Source: Metarhizobium sp964253915
GTDB taxonomy: Bacteria > Pseudomonadota > Alphaproteobacteria > Rhizobiales > Rhizobiaceae
Assembly: GCF_964253915.1 (NCBI RefSeq)
Contig: NZ_CAXUSG020000005.1
Span: 124,001 to 188,000 of the forward strand
Direction of reading: 5' to 3'
DNA: 64,000 bases
The notes beneath the pieces are model-generated. The model saw nothing but the letters and a program-made list of their open reading frames with translations. It did no database searches and was not told where the DNA came from. The stretch's first letter is position 1; every line of letters starts with the position of its first letter. This document shows positions 8,648 to 17,052 of the stretch, in pieces. The position numbers and the translations under genes were made by a program.

Positions 8648-8839
8648 TCAACGGCCGAGCCAGTGAACCAGGATCTGGATGAGGCCGGCATAAAGCAGTA
8701 CCGCGCCGAATTGCAGCGCCACCGTCAGCAGACCGAAATGCCATGCCTGGAAGGGTGAGGGTTTGATCATGCCTGACAGGGCAATGGCGGTTCGCCGCTG
8801 GACCGAAGCGTGGTCGACATGGCGGTGATGAGACGACAT
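8648..8839 (-). CDS. Small single-pass membrane protein (63 aa)
   Basis: The N-terminus is hydrophilic and His-rich (MSSHHRHVDHASVQRR), followed by one membrane segment (about residues 36-58, FGLLTVALQFGAVLLYAGLIQILVHWLG). The start ATG at 8837-8839 has AAAGGAA seven bases upstream. Longer upstream extensions of the frame have no start context and look non-coding. It probably forms a two-gene unit with the 88-residue protein downstream. Family and function are unrecognised. Confidence 0.6.
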   Translation of the reverse strand: MSSHHRHVDHASVQRRTAIALSGMIKPSPFQAWHFGLLTVALQFGAVLLYAGLIQILVHWLGR

Positions 8840-8984
8840 CTTCAAATTCCTTTCGATGGAATGTTTTGGTGCGCAGCGATTTCTTCGTGCCCGCGTCATA
8901 TTCCGGAATCTCGGGCTGGGGAGAGGTGGATTTCCATGCGGCGAAAACGGCAAAGAGATTAAAGCCGCATAAGAAAACAGGGGC

Positions 8985-9917
8985 CTATATATCCAGGCGC
9001 GCGAGGGGACCGGGCCTGTTCGTTGCTTCTGCCGCCTCGAGAAACGGCGCAAGCGCCATGCGCAATGCAATCGTCGTTTCCGGCTCGATGGGGGTCAGCG
9101 GCAGGCGCGTATCGCATTCCAGCCCGCGCAACAGCATCAGCGCATATTTCAGCGTTGCGGCAAGCGGTTCGCGCTGCAACGCCTGGCGAAGTGGGGCGAG
9201 ACGATCGTCGATGTTCAACGCGGCGTCGAGCTGGCCGCTGGCCGCGGCCCGATAGGCCGACACCGTCAGTCGTGGGGCGATATTGGCGAGCGCCGAGAGC
9301 ACCCCGCAGCCGCCGGCAATGGTAAAGGCGAGCGCCGTATCATCATGTGCGGACAATATCGGCAGACGGTCCCTGACGGCGCGGGGCAAGGTTGCGATCC
9401 GGGTGATGTCGCCGGAGGCGTCTGCCAGCGCGGCAATGCCCGGAATATCCGCCAGGCAGGCGATGCTGGCCGGGGTCAGGTCGACGGCGGTTCGTGCCGG
9501 CGCATTTTCGACGATGACAGGCAAGCTGCCATTGGCGGCGACCGCGCCGAAATGATGGAGGATGCCGGCCTGCGTCGGCTTGTTGTAGAACGGCACGGTT
9601 ACCAGCACTGCGTTTGCGCCCAGCCGGGCAGCCTGCCGGGAAAGGCCTATGGCGGCCTCCGTATTGTTGCTGCCGACGGCGACGATGACCTGCACGCGGT
9701 TTTCCGCCACATCGACCGCCAGCGTGATCAGCCGCTCCCGTTCCATGGCGTCGATTGCCCAGCCTTCGCCGGTCGTACCGCAAAGCAGGATGCCGTCGAT
9801 GCCGTTGCGGATCTGGCATTCGAGCAGCGCCATCCAGCCGACGGTATCGATTTCGCCGTCCTTGAAGGGCGTGATGAGCGAGGTGATCACACCGCCCGGT
9901 CGGAATTCTTTGTGCAT
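8985..9917 (-). CDS. DapA-family protein lacking the catalytic lysine
   Basis: A TIM-barrel protein of the dihydrodipicolinate synthase/N-acetylneuraminate lyase family, ~310 residues. Kept family blocks are CGTTGEG (residues 49-55), VPFYNKPTQAG and NAPARTAVDL. The two residues that define the chemistry are gone: the tyrosine of the YNVPxRT block is Glu (position 140 counted from the upstream ATG at 9926), and the Schiff-base lysine of the GIKEATG block is Ala (position 168, AALADASGD). It therefore cannot work as a standard DapA aldolase. I prefer the ATG at 9917 (AAGGA eight bases upstream) over 9926. It follows a small membrane-protein gene closely. Confidence 0.85.
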   Translation of the reverse strand: MHKEFRPGGVITSLITPFKDGEIDTVGWMALLECQIRNGIDGILLCGTTGEGWAIDAMERERLITLAVDVAENRVQVIVAVGSNNTEAAIGLSRQAARLGANAVLVTVPFYNKPTQAGILHHFGAVAANGSLPVIVENAPARTAVDLTPASIACLADIPGIAALADASGDITRIATLPRAVRDRLPILSAHDDTALAFTIAGGCGVLSALANIAPRLTVSAYRAAASGQLDAALNIDDRLAPLRQALQREPLAATLKYALMLLRGLECDTRLPLTPIEPETTIALRMALAPFLEAAEATNRPGPLARLDI

Positions 9918-9943
9918 GGGGGTCATCCTTCAGGAAGTTCGGT

Positions 9944-10132
9944 TCACCGGCTGCCGCAAAACAACAGGAGCGCGAGGCCGCCGGAAACGGCGAGGATCAG
10001 CAGCAGTGCTTTGGCGCGGTACCGGCGCTGCTCCCGACGTGTCGGGACGGTTGTGCCCGGGCAGGCGCGACGGGCTGTCGGAAAGCGGCAGCGGATGGCC
10101 TTGGGCATGTCGGCGAGGACGGGGGAACGCAT
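9944..10132 (-). CDS. Putative small membrane protein (62 aa)
   Basis: A basic N-terminal half (PTRREQRRYRAK) is followed by one hydrophobic segment (ALLLILAVSGGLALLLFC) and a short CGSR end. Its stop is 26 bases from the DapA-like start on the same strand, suggesting one transcript. The ATG has no good ribosome-binding site, so the start and even coding status are uncertain. No family recognised. Confidence 0.35.
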   Translation of the reverse strand: MRSPVLADMPKAIRCRFPTARRACPGTTVPTRREQRRYRAKALLLILAVSGGLALLLFCGSR

Positions 10133-10303
10133 CAGGGGGCACCGGTTGATCTGCCGACAACCTAGTCCCGTCCTTCGTAGGAAAGCCATTCGGCGGCGGC
10201 AGCGAAGAAATAGGCAAAGCATAGGCGAAAAATTCGTCTCGGCTGTCGGCTGCATGGCGGTCCGGACGTCCTTGGGGCGACAGACGACAAAAGGAGGATC
10301 GCC

Positions 10304-11251
10304 ATGAGAAAGCTGACACTGATCGCCCTGATTGCCGCCGCGTTCGGCGCAATGGCTTTGCCGCAAAATCTGAAGGCACAAGAGGAGAATACCCCCATGA
10401 CCGACACCACAACCGCCGCCGCACCGCAAAAGAGCGGCCGCCTTTCCATCAATGGCATCGATTATTATTACGAAATCCGCGGCAAGGGCGAACCGCTGCT
10501 GCTCCTGCACGGCGGCCTCGGTTCGACCGGCATGTTCGAGCCGGTGATGCCGGTCTTCACCGACCATCGCCAGGTCATCGCCGTCGATCTCCAGGGCCAC
10601 GGCCGCACGCCGCTGGGCAACCGGCCGATCGACCTGGTGGCACTCGGGGCCGACATGGCGGGGCTGACGAAAGCACTGGGCTACGACAAGCTCGATGTAC
10701 TCGGTTATTCCTTCGGGGCGGGCGTGGCCTTGCAGTTCGCCGCCCAGGCGCCGGCACAGGTGAACAGGCTGGTGCTGGTTTCCGCCCCTTATGCCCGAGA
10801 CGGTTTTTTCCCCGAGATGTTGCCGCAGCAGGCTTCGGTCGGTGCCGGCATGGCCGAGATGATGAAGGGCACGCCGATGTACATCTCTTATGCGGCGGTT
10901 GCTCCCGATATATCGGAGTTCCCAAGGCTCCTGGATGCCATGGGTGCGCTGATGCGCAAGCCCTACGATTTTTCCGCCGATGTCGAAAAGCTCGCCATGC
11001 CGGTCATGCTGATCTTCGGCGACAGCGACATGGTGCGGCCGGAGCACATCGTCGACTTCTACCAAAAGCTTGGCGGCGGGCTGAAGGATGCCGGTTGGAT
11101 GCGGGAAAACATGTCGAAGAACCGGCTGGCCATCCTGCCTGACCTGACCCACTACGAGGCCTTCGCCTCGCCGCTGATGGCGACGGTCGCCATGGGTTTC
11201 CTCGACGGCAAGAGCAATGCACCGAATTGGGCAGAGCAGGTTTCCAAATAG
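10304..11251 (+). CDS. Exported alpha/beta-fold hydrolase
   Basis: 315 residues with an N-terminal signal peptide (MRKLTLIALIAAAFGAMALP, cleavage near KAQ), so it should act in the periplasm. The alpha/beta-hydrolase core starts near residue 47. The oxyanion block is LLLHGGLG, the nucleophile elbow is GYSFG (Ser136), the likely acid is Asp242 in FGDSDMVRPEH, and the base is His283 in DLTHYEAF. A very strong ribosome-binding site (AAAGGAGG) precedes the ATG. The substrate is unknown; the closest general classes are esterases and peroxidase-like hydrolases. It is monocistronic, with its own terminator. Confidence 0.85.
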   Translation: MRKLTLIALIAAAFGAMALPQNLKAQEENTPMTDTTTAAAPQKSGRLSINGIDYYYEIRGKGEPLLLLHGGLGSTGMFEPVMPVFTDHRQVIAVDLQGHGRTPLGNRPIDLVALGADMAGLTKALGYDKLDVLGYSFGAGVALQFAAQAPAQVNRLVLVSAPYARDGFFPEMLPQQASVGAGMAEMMKGTPMYISYAAVAPDISEFPRLLDAMGALMRKPYDFSADVEKLAMPVMLIFGDSDMVRPEHIVDFYQKLGGGLKDAGWMRENMSKNRLAILPDLTHYEAFASPLMATVAMGFLDGKSNAPNWAEQVSK

Positions 11252-11266
11252 GTGAAATGGGGAACG

Positions 11267-11297
11267 GAGGCGCGCGGACCGGCGCGCCTCGCTTTTT
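11267..11297 (+). terminator. Rho-independent terminator of the hydrolase gene
   Basis: A 9-bp stem (GAGGCGCGC at 11267-11275 with GCGCGCCTC at 11282-11290), a six-base loop, then GCTTTTTG. Confidence 0.8.
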
Positions 11298-11466
11298 GTG
11301 GAACCGCAGGGATAGCTGGTGTGAGTGCCGGTTGCAGGCAGGCCAGATCAGGGCTCCGCAGGCTCGACCACGATAAAAATCATCGATCTTTCAATAGCCT
11401 GCCGACATATCCCGACTCAACCTGCGAAGCGCTTGAATCAATCTGTGAGCAGCCGGCAGGGCTGCG

Positions 11467-11895
11467 TCAGAATTTCTTCTTGAGAAAATAGCGCGGTACG
11501 GCGCCATCGCCGCCTTCGAGTTCGCCGAACAGCGTGTAGCCGAGCTTTTCGTAAAAAGGGCGTGCCTGGAATTCGAACGTATCCAGCCAGACGCCGATGT
11601 AACCGCGCGCCCTGGCGATGTTTTCGGCTTCGGTGATCAGCCGTGTGCCGAGCCCCATGCCGCGATACTGCTCCGGGATGACAAGGAGTTTCACGAAAGC
11701 CCAGCCATACCCATCGATGCCATAGAGACCGCCGGTGACGGAATTGGTTTCCGGGTCGCGGATGGCGATGGCGAAATCCGGCTCCTCGGGCATGAAGTCG
11801 CGCATCTTGACGTTAAACGCCGTCAGGGCGGCATCGATGCCGGCTCTGACATCCGGGGCGGGGTCGGTGGGGATGATGTCGATGATGGGGAGCAT
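11467..11895 (-). CDS. GNAT-family N-acetyltransferase
   Basis: 142-residue acetyl-CoA-dependent acetyltransferase. The acetyl-CoA motif A is visible as VIPEQYRGMGLGTRLITEAE (about residues 72-91) and motif B as WLDTFEFQARPFYEKLGYTLFGEL, the usual C-terminal GNAT signature. The substrate cannot be read from the sequence. It is a lone gene, separated from the upstream toxin-antitoxin pair by about 95 bases. Confidence 0.85.
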   Translation of the reverse strand: MLPIIDIIPTDPAPDVRAGIDAALTAFNVKMRDFMPEEPDFAIAIRDPETNSVTGGLYGIDGYGWAFVKLLVIPEQYRGMGLGTRLITEAENIARARGYIGVWLDTFEFQARPFYEKLGYTLFGELEGGDGAVPRYFLKKKF

Positions 11896-11989
11896 GGCGC
11901 GACAATAAGGGTTCCAGCGGGGTTAGAACGGGATCTCGATAGTCATCATAGCAGGCGGCGGCTTCATCGCATGCCTTGAGAAGCTTCGC

Positions 11990-12334
11990 CTACGCCGCAC
12001 CCCGTTGCAAGGCTTCCGCCGTTTCTTCCGGACGCGTTGCAATTACTTTCAAATAGGCTTTTGCCGTCTGGTCCGGTTCCGACCGACCTTGTTCCCAATC
12101 CCGCAGCGTGCCGAGCGGGATCTGATAGCGTGTGGAAAATTCTTCCTGCGTCAGGCCCAAGGCACGACGAATGACCTTGACGCGGGCCATCGTCGCGGCA
12201 GCGCGGATTTCGGTGGCGCTCAGCGGCGGGTTGTCCGCATCCGACAGCGCATTGATTTCGGCTTCGGCATCGTTCATCTGGCCCAAATGTTGCCAGTTCG
12301 TGCCGTCCGACGATTTACCACCGTGCCCGCTCAT
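11990..12334 (-). CDS. HTH-type antitoxin partner of BrnT-like toxin
   Basis: 114 residues. The C-terminal half is an XRE-like helix-turn-helix (VKVIRRALGLTQEEFSTRYQIPLGTLRDWEQGRSEPDQTAKAYL). The N-terminal half is acidic and probably binds the toxin. The gene starts inside the toxin gene (20-base overlap), the usual toxin-first arrangement of brnTA. Classical BrnA antitoxins use a ribbon-helix-helix domain, so the HTH class here is a variant. It is expected to neutralise the toxin and repress the operon through the palindrome upstream. Confidence 0.8.
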   Translation of the reverse strand: MSGHGGKSSDGTNWQHLGQMNDAEAEINALSDADNPPLSATEIRAAATMARVKVIRRALGLTQEEFSTRYQIPLGTLRDWEQGRSEPDQTAKAYLKVIATRPEETAEALQRGAA

Positions 12335-12593
12335 ATTCGTGTCGCTCCGTCTTCGTCGATCTTCGCGCCGAGATGAGGCGAACCTTGTCGCCGCGTTCCG
12401 TATAGATCACCGTCAGGAAAATGCCGTTTCCCACGCCGATGATCCGGCGGCGCAATTCGCCGTAGTCCATGCTGCGCTCTTCAATATCCAGAGCGAACGG
12501 ATCGTGAAAAACAGCAGAGGCTGCGGCAAAGCCGACGCCATGTTTGGCGAGGTTTGCCACAGCCTTCTGTTCTTCCCATTCGAACTCTAGCAT
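12315..12593 (-). CDS. brnT: BrnT-family ribonuclease toxin
   Basis: 92 residues with the BrnT pattern: FEWEEQKAVANLAKHGVGF at the N-terminus, a central DPFALDIEERSMDYGELRRRIIGVG, and VIYTERGDKVRLISARRSTKTERHEYE at the C-terminus. BrnT toxins are RelE-like RNases that stop translation when the antitoxin is lost. It is the first gene of a two-gene operon, 27 bases downstream of the nrdJ stop on the same strand, with a palindromic operator between. Confidence 0.88.
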   Translation of the reverse strand: MLEFEWEEQKAVANLAKHGVGFAAASAVFHDPFALDIEERSMDYGELRRRIIGVGNGIFLTVIYTERGDKVRLISARRSTKTERHEYERARW

Positions 12594-12599
12594 GAGTTC

Positions 12600-12616
12600 C
12601 TACTGGTTACCAGTAG
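12600..12616. promoter_or_regulatory. Palindromic operator candidate of the brnT/antitoxin operon
   Basis: CTACTGGT-T-ACCAGTAG is a perfect inverted repeat with 8-bp arms and a single central base, six bases from the brnT start codon. The one-base centre and lack of a T-run argue against a terminator. Autorepression by the HTH antitoxin is inference from the position. Confidence 0.65.
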
Positions 12617-12620
12617 TGCC

Positions 12621-15600
12621 TCAGCTGCAGCCGCTGGTCGCACCGCATGTGTCGCACTTCTCGCAGGTGCCGTTGCGCACCATGGTGAAGTTCTGGCACT
12701 CGGTGCACATGTTGCCGGTGTAGCCTTGCATGATCGAGCGGGCGCGGCGTTCGGCTTCCAGCTTCTTGGCTTCCGTCTTGGCGGTCGCGGCATCGGCTGC
12801 GGCCTTGTCGGAGAAGAGGGCGGTTGCTTCCTGTTCGGTCTCTTCCGTTACCTCTTCGGCGATTTCTTCGGCCAATTCACGGGCGCGTTCCTCGTAATCG
12901 CGCTTGAAGGCGACGATTTCGGAGGTGGACGTCGAGGCGATCGGCTCCAGCTTGCGGGCGGCGTTGCCGGTGAAGGCGGTGATCGTCGCGCCGCTGGAGG
13001 CCTTGGCGGGAGCAGCCGTGGCAGAACCCTTCGGCTCGGCGAGCTGGCGTTCGGAACCGGTGCCGGGAACGAGCGTCGGCTTGTAGCCGCGGGTCCAGCC
13101 GGTCGAGAGCAGGTTGGTGCGGCCTTCCTGGATGCCCTTGCCGAGTGCGGTGTTGGAGAAATCCGACGTATCGACATGGGCGAGGTCGTGGCGGCCGAGA
13201 TAGGAGACGGCGAGTTCACGGAACACGTAGTCGAGGATCGACGTGGCGTTCTTGATCGCGTCGTTGCCCTGGACCATGCCGGCCGGCTCGAACTTGGTGA
13301 AGGTAAAGGCCTCGACATATTCTTCGAGCGGCACGCCGTACTGCAGGCCGAGCGAGATGGCGATGGCAAAATTGTTCATCATGGCGCGGAAGGCGGCGCC
13401 TTCCTTGTGCATGTCGATGAAGATTTCGCCGAGGCGGCCGTCACCGAACTCGCCGGTGCGCAGGTAGACCTTGTGGCCGCCGACGATGGCCTTCTGGGTG
13501 TAACCCTGGCGGCGGTTCGGCAGCTTTTCGCGGTCGCGGACGACCTTCTCGATGATCCGTTCGACGATCTTTTCCGTGACCGTGACGGCCTGAACGGCGG
13601 CCGGCGCCTGGATCAGTTCCTCGACGGCATCCTCGTCGTCCTCATCCTCGATCAGCGAGGCGTTGAGCGGCTGCGAAAGCTTGGAGCCGTCGCGATAGAG
13701 CGCATTGGCCTTGAGGCCGAGCTTCCACGACAGCATGTAGGCGTTCTTGCAATCCTCGACGGTCGCCTCGTTCGGCATGTTGATCGTCTTGGAAATGGCG
13801 CCGGAGATGAACGGCTGGGCGGCCGCCATCATGCGGATGTGGCTTTCGACCGAGAGGTAACGCTTGCCGATCTTGCCGCAGGGGTTGGCGCAATCGAAGA
13901 CGGCGAGGTGCTCGTCCTTGAGATGCGGGGCGCCTTCCAGCGTCATCGCGCCGCAGACATGCACGTTGGCCGCTTCGATGTCCTTGCGCGAGAAACCGAT
14001 ATGCTCGAGCAGGTTGAAGCTCATGTCGGAGAGCTGCTCGTCGGTGACCTTGAGAACCTGCTTCAGGAAGTCGGCGCCGAGCGTCCACTGGTTGAAGACG
14101 AACTTGATGTCGAAGGCCTGTCCGAGTGCGGCGTTGACGGCATCAATTTTCTCCTGCGTAAAGCCCTTGACCTTCAGCGTCGAGGGATTGACCGCCGGCG
14201 CCTGGTTCAGGTTGCCGTGGCCGACGGCATAGGCCTCGATCTCGGCGATCTGGCTTTCGGTGTAGCCGAGCGTGCGCAGGGCTTCCGGAACGGCACGGTT
14301 GATGATCTTGAAGTAGCCGCCGCCGGCGAGCTTCTTGAACTTCACCAGGGCGAAATCGGGTTCGATGCCGGTGGTGTCGCAATCCATGACCAGGCCGATG
14401 GTGCCGGTGGGGGCGATGACCGTCGTCTGGGCGTTGCGGTAGCCGTGCTTTTCACCGAGTTCCAGCGCCTTGTCCCAGGCGGCCTTGGCATGGGTTATGA
14501 GGTCCTGGTCCGGGCAATCGCCGTGGATCAGTGCCACCGGATTGACCGACAGCGCCTCGTAACCGGAAGATTTTCCGTGGGCGGCGCGGCGGTGGTTGCG
14601 CATGACGCGCAGCATGTTGTCGCGGTTCGGCTTGAAGTTCGGGAAAGTGCCCAGTTCGGCAGCCATTTCCGCCGAGGTGGCGTAGGAGATACCGGTCATG
14701 ATCGCGGTCAAGGCACCGCCGATGGCGCGGCCTTCCGCAGAGTCATACGGAATACCCGAGGACATCAGCAGGCCGCCGATGTTGGCATAACCGAGGCCGA
14801 GCGTGCGGTATTCGTAGGAGCGTTCGGCAATCTGTCGCGATGGGAACTGTGCCATCATCACGGAGACTTCGAGCACGATGGTCCACAGGCGGACAGCATG
14901 TTCGTAATCGGCGATGTTGATGTTCTTGGTTGCCGCGTCCTTGAACTGCATCAGGTTGAGCGAGGCAAGGTTGCAGGCCGTGTCGTCGAGGAACATGTAT
15001 TCCGAGCACGGGTTGGAGGCGCGGATCGGGCCGGCCGCCGGCGAGGTGTGCCAGTCGTTCATCGTCGTGTTGAAATGCAGGCCGGGATCGGCCGATGCCC
15101 AGGCGGCGTAGGAGATCTGCTCCCAGAGGTCGCGGGCCTTCAGCGTCTTCATGACGCGGCCGTCCTTGCGGGCGGTCAGGTTCCAGTCGCCGTCGTTCTC
15201 GACCGCCTTGAGGAAGTCGTCCTTGAGCGAAACGGAGTTGTTGGAGTTCTGGCCGGAAACGGTGAGATAGGCTTCCGAATCCCAATCCGTGTCATAGGTC
15301 TTGAACTTCAGGTCGGTGTAACCCTGGCGCGCGAACTGCATGACGCGCTGCACATAGTTTTCCGGCACCTGGTCCTTCTTGGCGGCGCGGATTTCGCGCT
15401 TCAGGGCCGGGTTCTTGGTCGGGTCGAAACGGTCTTCGCCGGAAAGCTCCGAGCAGGCCTTCATGATCGCCTTCAGGTGCGAAGCGACGATCTTCGAGCC
15501 GGTGACGAGGGCCGCCACCTTCTGCTCTTCCTTGACCTTCCAGTTGATGTATTCCTCGATGTCAGGATGGTCGATATCGACCACCACCATCTTGGCGGCG

Positions 15601-16427
15601 CGGCGCGTCGTACCGCCCGACTTGATGGCGCCGGCGGCGCGGTCGCCGATCTTCAGGAACGACATCAGGCCGGAGGACTTGCCGCCGCCCGAAAGCTTTT
15701 CGCCTTCGCCGCGCAGGTAGGAGAAGTTGGAACCGGTGCCGGAACCGTACTTGAACAGACGGGCTTCGCGCACCCACAGGTCCATGATGCCGCCTTCGTT
15801 GACCAGGTCGTCCTCGACGGACTGGATGAAGCAGGCATGCGGCTGCGGATGTTCATAGGCCGACTTGGACTTGGTCAGCTTTCCGGTGAAGGGGTCGACG
15901 TAGAAATGGCCCTGGCCGGGACCGTCGATGCCATAGGCCCAGTGCAGGCCGGTGTTGAACCATTGCGGGCTGTTCGGCGCGACACGCTGGGTGGCGAGCA
16001 TGTAGGCCAGTTCGTCGCGGAAGGCGAGCGCATCCGCCTCCGACGAGAAATAGCCGCCCTTCCAGCCCCAGTAGGTCCAGGTGCCGGCGAGACGATCGAA
16101 GACCTGCCGCGCGTCGGTTTCCGAACCGTACTGCTCTTCCTTGGGAAGGTCCTTGAGGGCCGCCGCATCCGGCTCCGAGCGCCACAGCCAGGAAGGAACG
16201 GAATTTTCTTCGACCTTCTTCAGCTTGGCGGGAACGCCGGCCTTGCGGAAATATTTCTGCGCCAGAATGTCGGCCGAGACCTGGCTGAACTGCGCGGGAA
16301 CGTCGATATTGGCCAGGCGGAAAACGATCGAACCGTCGGGGTTCTTGATCTCGCTGGTGGCCTTTCGGAAGTCGATGTCGGCGTAAGGCGACTGGCCTTC
16401 CTGGGTGAAACGACGTTCTATGCGCAT
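12621..16427 (-). CDS. nrdJ: Adenosylcobalamin-dependent ribonucleotide reductase (class II)
   Basis: Reduces ribonucleotides to deoxyribonucleotides using coenzyme B12, so it works with or without oxygen. The ~1268-residue size and the blocks HACFIQSVEDDL, RLFKYGSGTGSNFS, RASNPCSEYMFLDDTACNLASLN and GTIGLVMDCDTTGIEPDF are those of the large rhizobial NrdJ. The C-terminus has a zinc-ribbon-like, cysteine-rich tail (CTECQNF...CEKCDTCGATSGCS) that supplies redox cysteines. I chose the ATG at 16427 (GAGGA nine bases upstream); a TTG at 16436 would add three residues. It is expressed from its own promoter with tandem NrdR boxes. Confidence 0.95.
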   Translation of the reverse strand: MRIERRFTQEGQSPYADIDFRKATSEIKNPDGSIVFRLANIDVPAQFSQVSADILAQKYFRKAGVPAKLKKVEENSVPSWLWRSEPDAAALKDLPKEEQYGSETDARQVFDRLAGTWTYWGWKGGYFSSEADALAFRDELAYMLATQRVAPNSPQWFNTGLHWAYGIDGPGQGHFYVDPFTGKLTKSKSAYEHPQPHACFIQSVEDDLVNEGGIMDLWVREARLFKYGSGTGSNFSYLRGEGEKLSGGGKSSGLMSFLKIGDRAAGAIKSGGTTRRAAKMVVVDIDHPDIEEYINWKVKEEQKVAALVTGSKIVASHLKAIMKACSELSGEDRFDPTKNPALKREIRAAKKDQVPENYVQRVMQFARQGYTDLKFKTYDTDWDSEAYLTVSGQNSNNSVSLKDDFLKAVENDGDWNLTARKDGRVMKTLKARDLWEQISYAAWASADPGLHFNTTMNDWHTSPAAGPIRASNPCSEYMFLDDTACNLASLNLMQFKDAATKNINIADYEHAVRLWTIVLEVSVMMAQFPSRQIAERSYEYRTLGLGYANIGGLLMSSGIPYDSAEGRAIGGALTAIMTGISYATSAEMAAELGTFPNFKPNRDNMLRVMRNHRRAAHGKSSGYEALSVNPVALIHGDCPDQDLITHAKAAWDKALELGEKHGYRNAQTTVIAPTGTIGLVMDCDTTGIEPDFALVKFKKLAGGGYFKIINRAVPEALRTLGYTESQIAEIEAYAVGHGNLNQAPAVNPSTLKVKGFTQEKIDAVNAALGQAFDIKFVFNQWTLGADFLKQVLKVTDEQLSDMSFNLLEHIGFSRKDIEAANVHVCGAMTLEGAPHLKDEHLAVFDCANPCGKIGKRYLSVESHIRMMAAAQPFISGAISKTINMPNEATVEDCKNAYMLSWKLGLKANALYRDGSKLSQPLNASLIEDEDDEDAVEELIQAPAAVQAVTVTEKIVERIIEKVVRDREKLPNRRQGYTQKAIVGGHKVYLRTGEFGDGRLGEIFIDMHKEGAAFRAMMNNFAIAISLGLQYGVPLEEYVEAFTFTKFEPAGMVQGNDAIKNATSILDYVFRELAVSYLGRHDLAHVDTSDFSNTALGKGIQEGRTNLLSTGWTRGYKPTLVPGTGSERQLAEPKGSATAAPAKASSGATITAFTGNAARKLEPIASTSTSEIVAFKRDYEERARELAEEIAEEVTEETEQEATALFSDKAAADAATAKTEAKKLEAERRARSIMQGYTGNMCTECQNFTMVRNGTCEKCDTCGATSGCS

Positions 16428-16559
16428 GTCCGTCAATCCTCGTTTATGACGCGCCCGCCCTCGTTAGCGAGGCGCAAAAAAATCCTGTCCGGCTTCGCAA
16501 TGAGCTTGCGCAGCCAGTTCGTCTTCCGCTTCCGGTGGGAACACATTTGAAGATGTGGA

Positions 16560-16605
16560 CCCTGTATCTTGTGGTGAATTAGGCTGCAAACCCTAAATAT
16601 AGTAG
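16560..16605 (-). promoter_or_regulatory. Tandem NrdR-like boxes in the nrdJ promoter
   Basis: Two 15-base sites, CCCTGTATCTTGTGG (16560-16574) and CCCTAAATATAGTAG (16591-16605), share CCCT..AT.T.GT.G. Their centres are exactly 31 bp apart, three helical turns, the spacing known for paired NrdR boxes. The second covers the presumed -10. NrdR represses reductase genes when (d)ATP is high. The sites were found by eye, so the NrdR assignment is inference. Confidence 0.6.
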
Positions 16606-16623
16606 AATTCGTTTTATTAACAA
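16596..16623 (-). promoter_or_regulatory. Predicted sigma-70 promoter of nrdJ
   Basis: On the minus strand, TTGTTA (16618-16623) and TATATT (16596-16601) are separated by 16 bases, about 170 bases before the nrdJ start. The -10 lies inside the second NrdR-like box. Confidence 0.5.
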
Positions 16624-17052
16624 GTTGTTGCCGCCCGCTCTCGCATCACGTTTTCTAACAGCGGCAGAAATCGGCGCAAACACAGCGCCGCGCGCGTTCG
16701 TGATGAACGCGCAAGCCAGAACACAGCTCATTCCATGAGTAAAACCGGCCTCGTCATCATCCGGTTCCGCCGCCGCCGCAACGTTTCGCCATTAACTTGA
16801 AAACAGGTGAGTCCGTCAAGGGCTGGTTTTTAGCGGAAATTTAACCACAACATATTGTAGGTCGAGGCTGTGGAAAATGGGGAAAGCCAAAGACACCAGA
16901 GATTTCAAGCGCTTGCTGCGAGCGGTAGTTTTTCGGCGGGAAAAACTGGCTTTCGCCGCGACCTGAAGGGCGAAAAAACGACGATTGCCACGATTGGCGG
17001 ATTGGCAAACGATCCGCAATGTGCCGTCAGCTTGCTATGGTGAGTCGCAATC

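Larger units (their letters stand above)
16428..17052. other. Long intergenic region upstream of nrdJ
   Basis: About 625 bases. The nrdJ-proximal part carries the promoter and NrdR-like boxes. Further out is an isolated 8-bp hairpin (16692-16699 with 16705-16712) without a T-run. I see no B12 riboswitch signature and no supported gene; a 21-codon frame at 16736 lacks a ribosome-binding site. Confidence 0.55.

Noticed and set aside
12726..16550. A 1274-codon open frame on the plus strand opposite nrdJ
   Set aside because: It mirrors the codons of nrdJ in GC-rich DNA and has no family motif or start context. Similar mirror frames over ilvD, the Do-like protease, usp/cinA and fixN were dropped for the same reason.
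16736..16801. 21-codon frame upstream of nrdJ as a leader peptide
   Set aside because: It lies on the opposite strand to nrdJ, lacks a ribosome-binding site and shows no run of regulatory codons.
16428..17052. Possible cobalamin riboswitch before nrdJ
   Set aside because: The conserved B12-box and core helices are not visible, while paired NrdR-like boxes and a promoter explain the region better.
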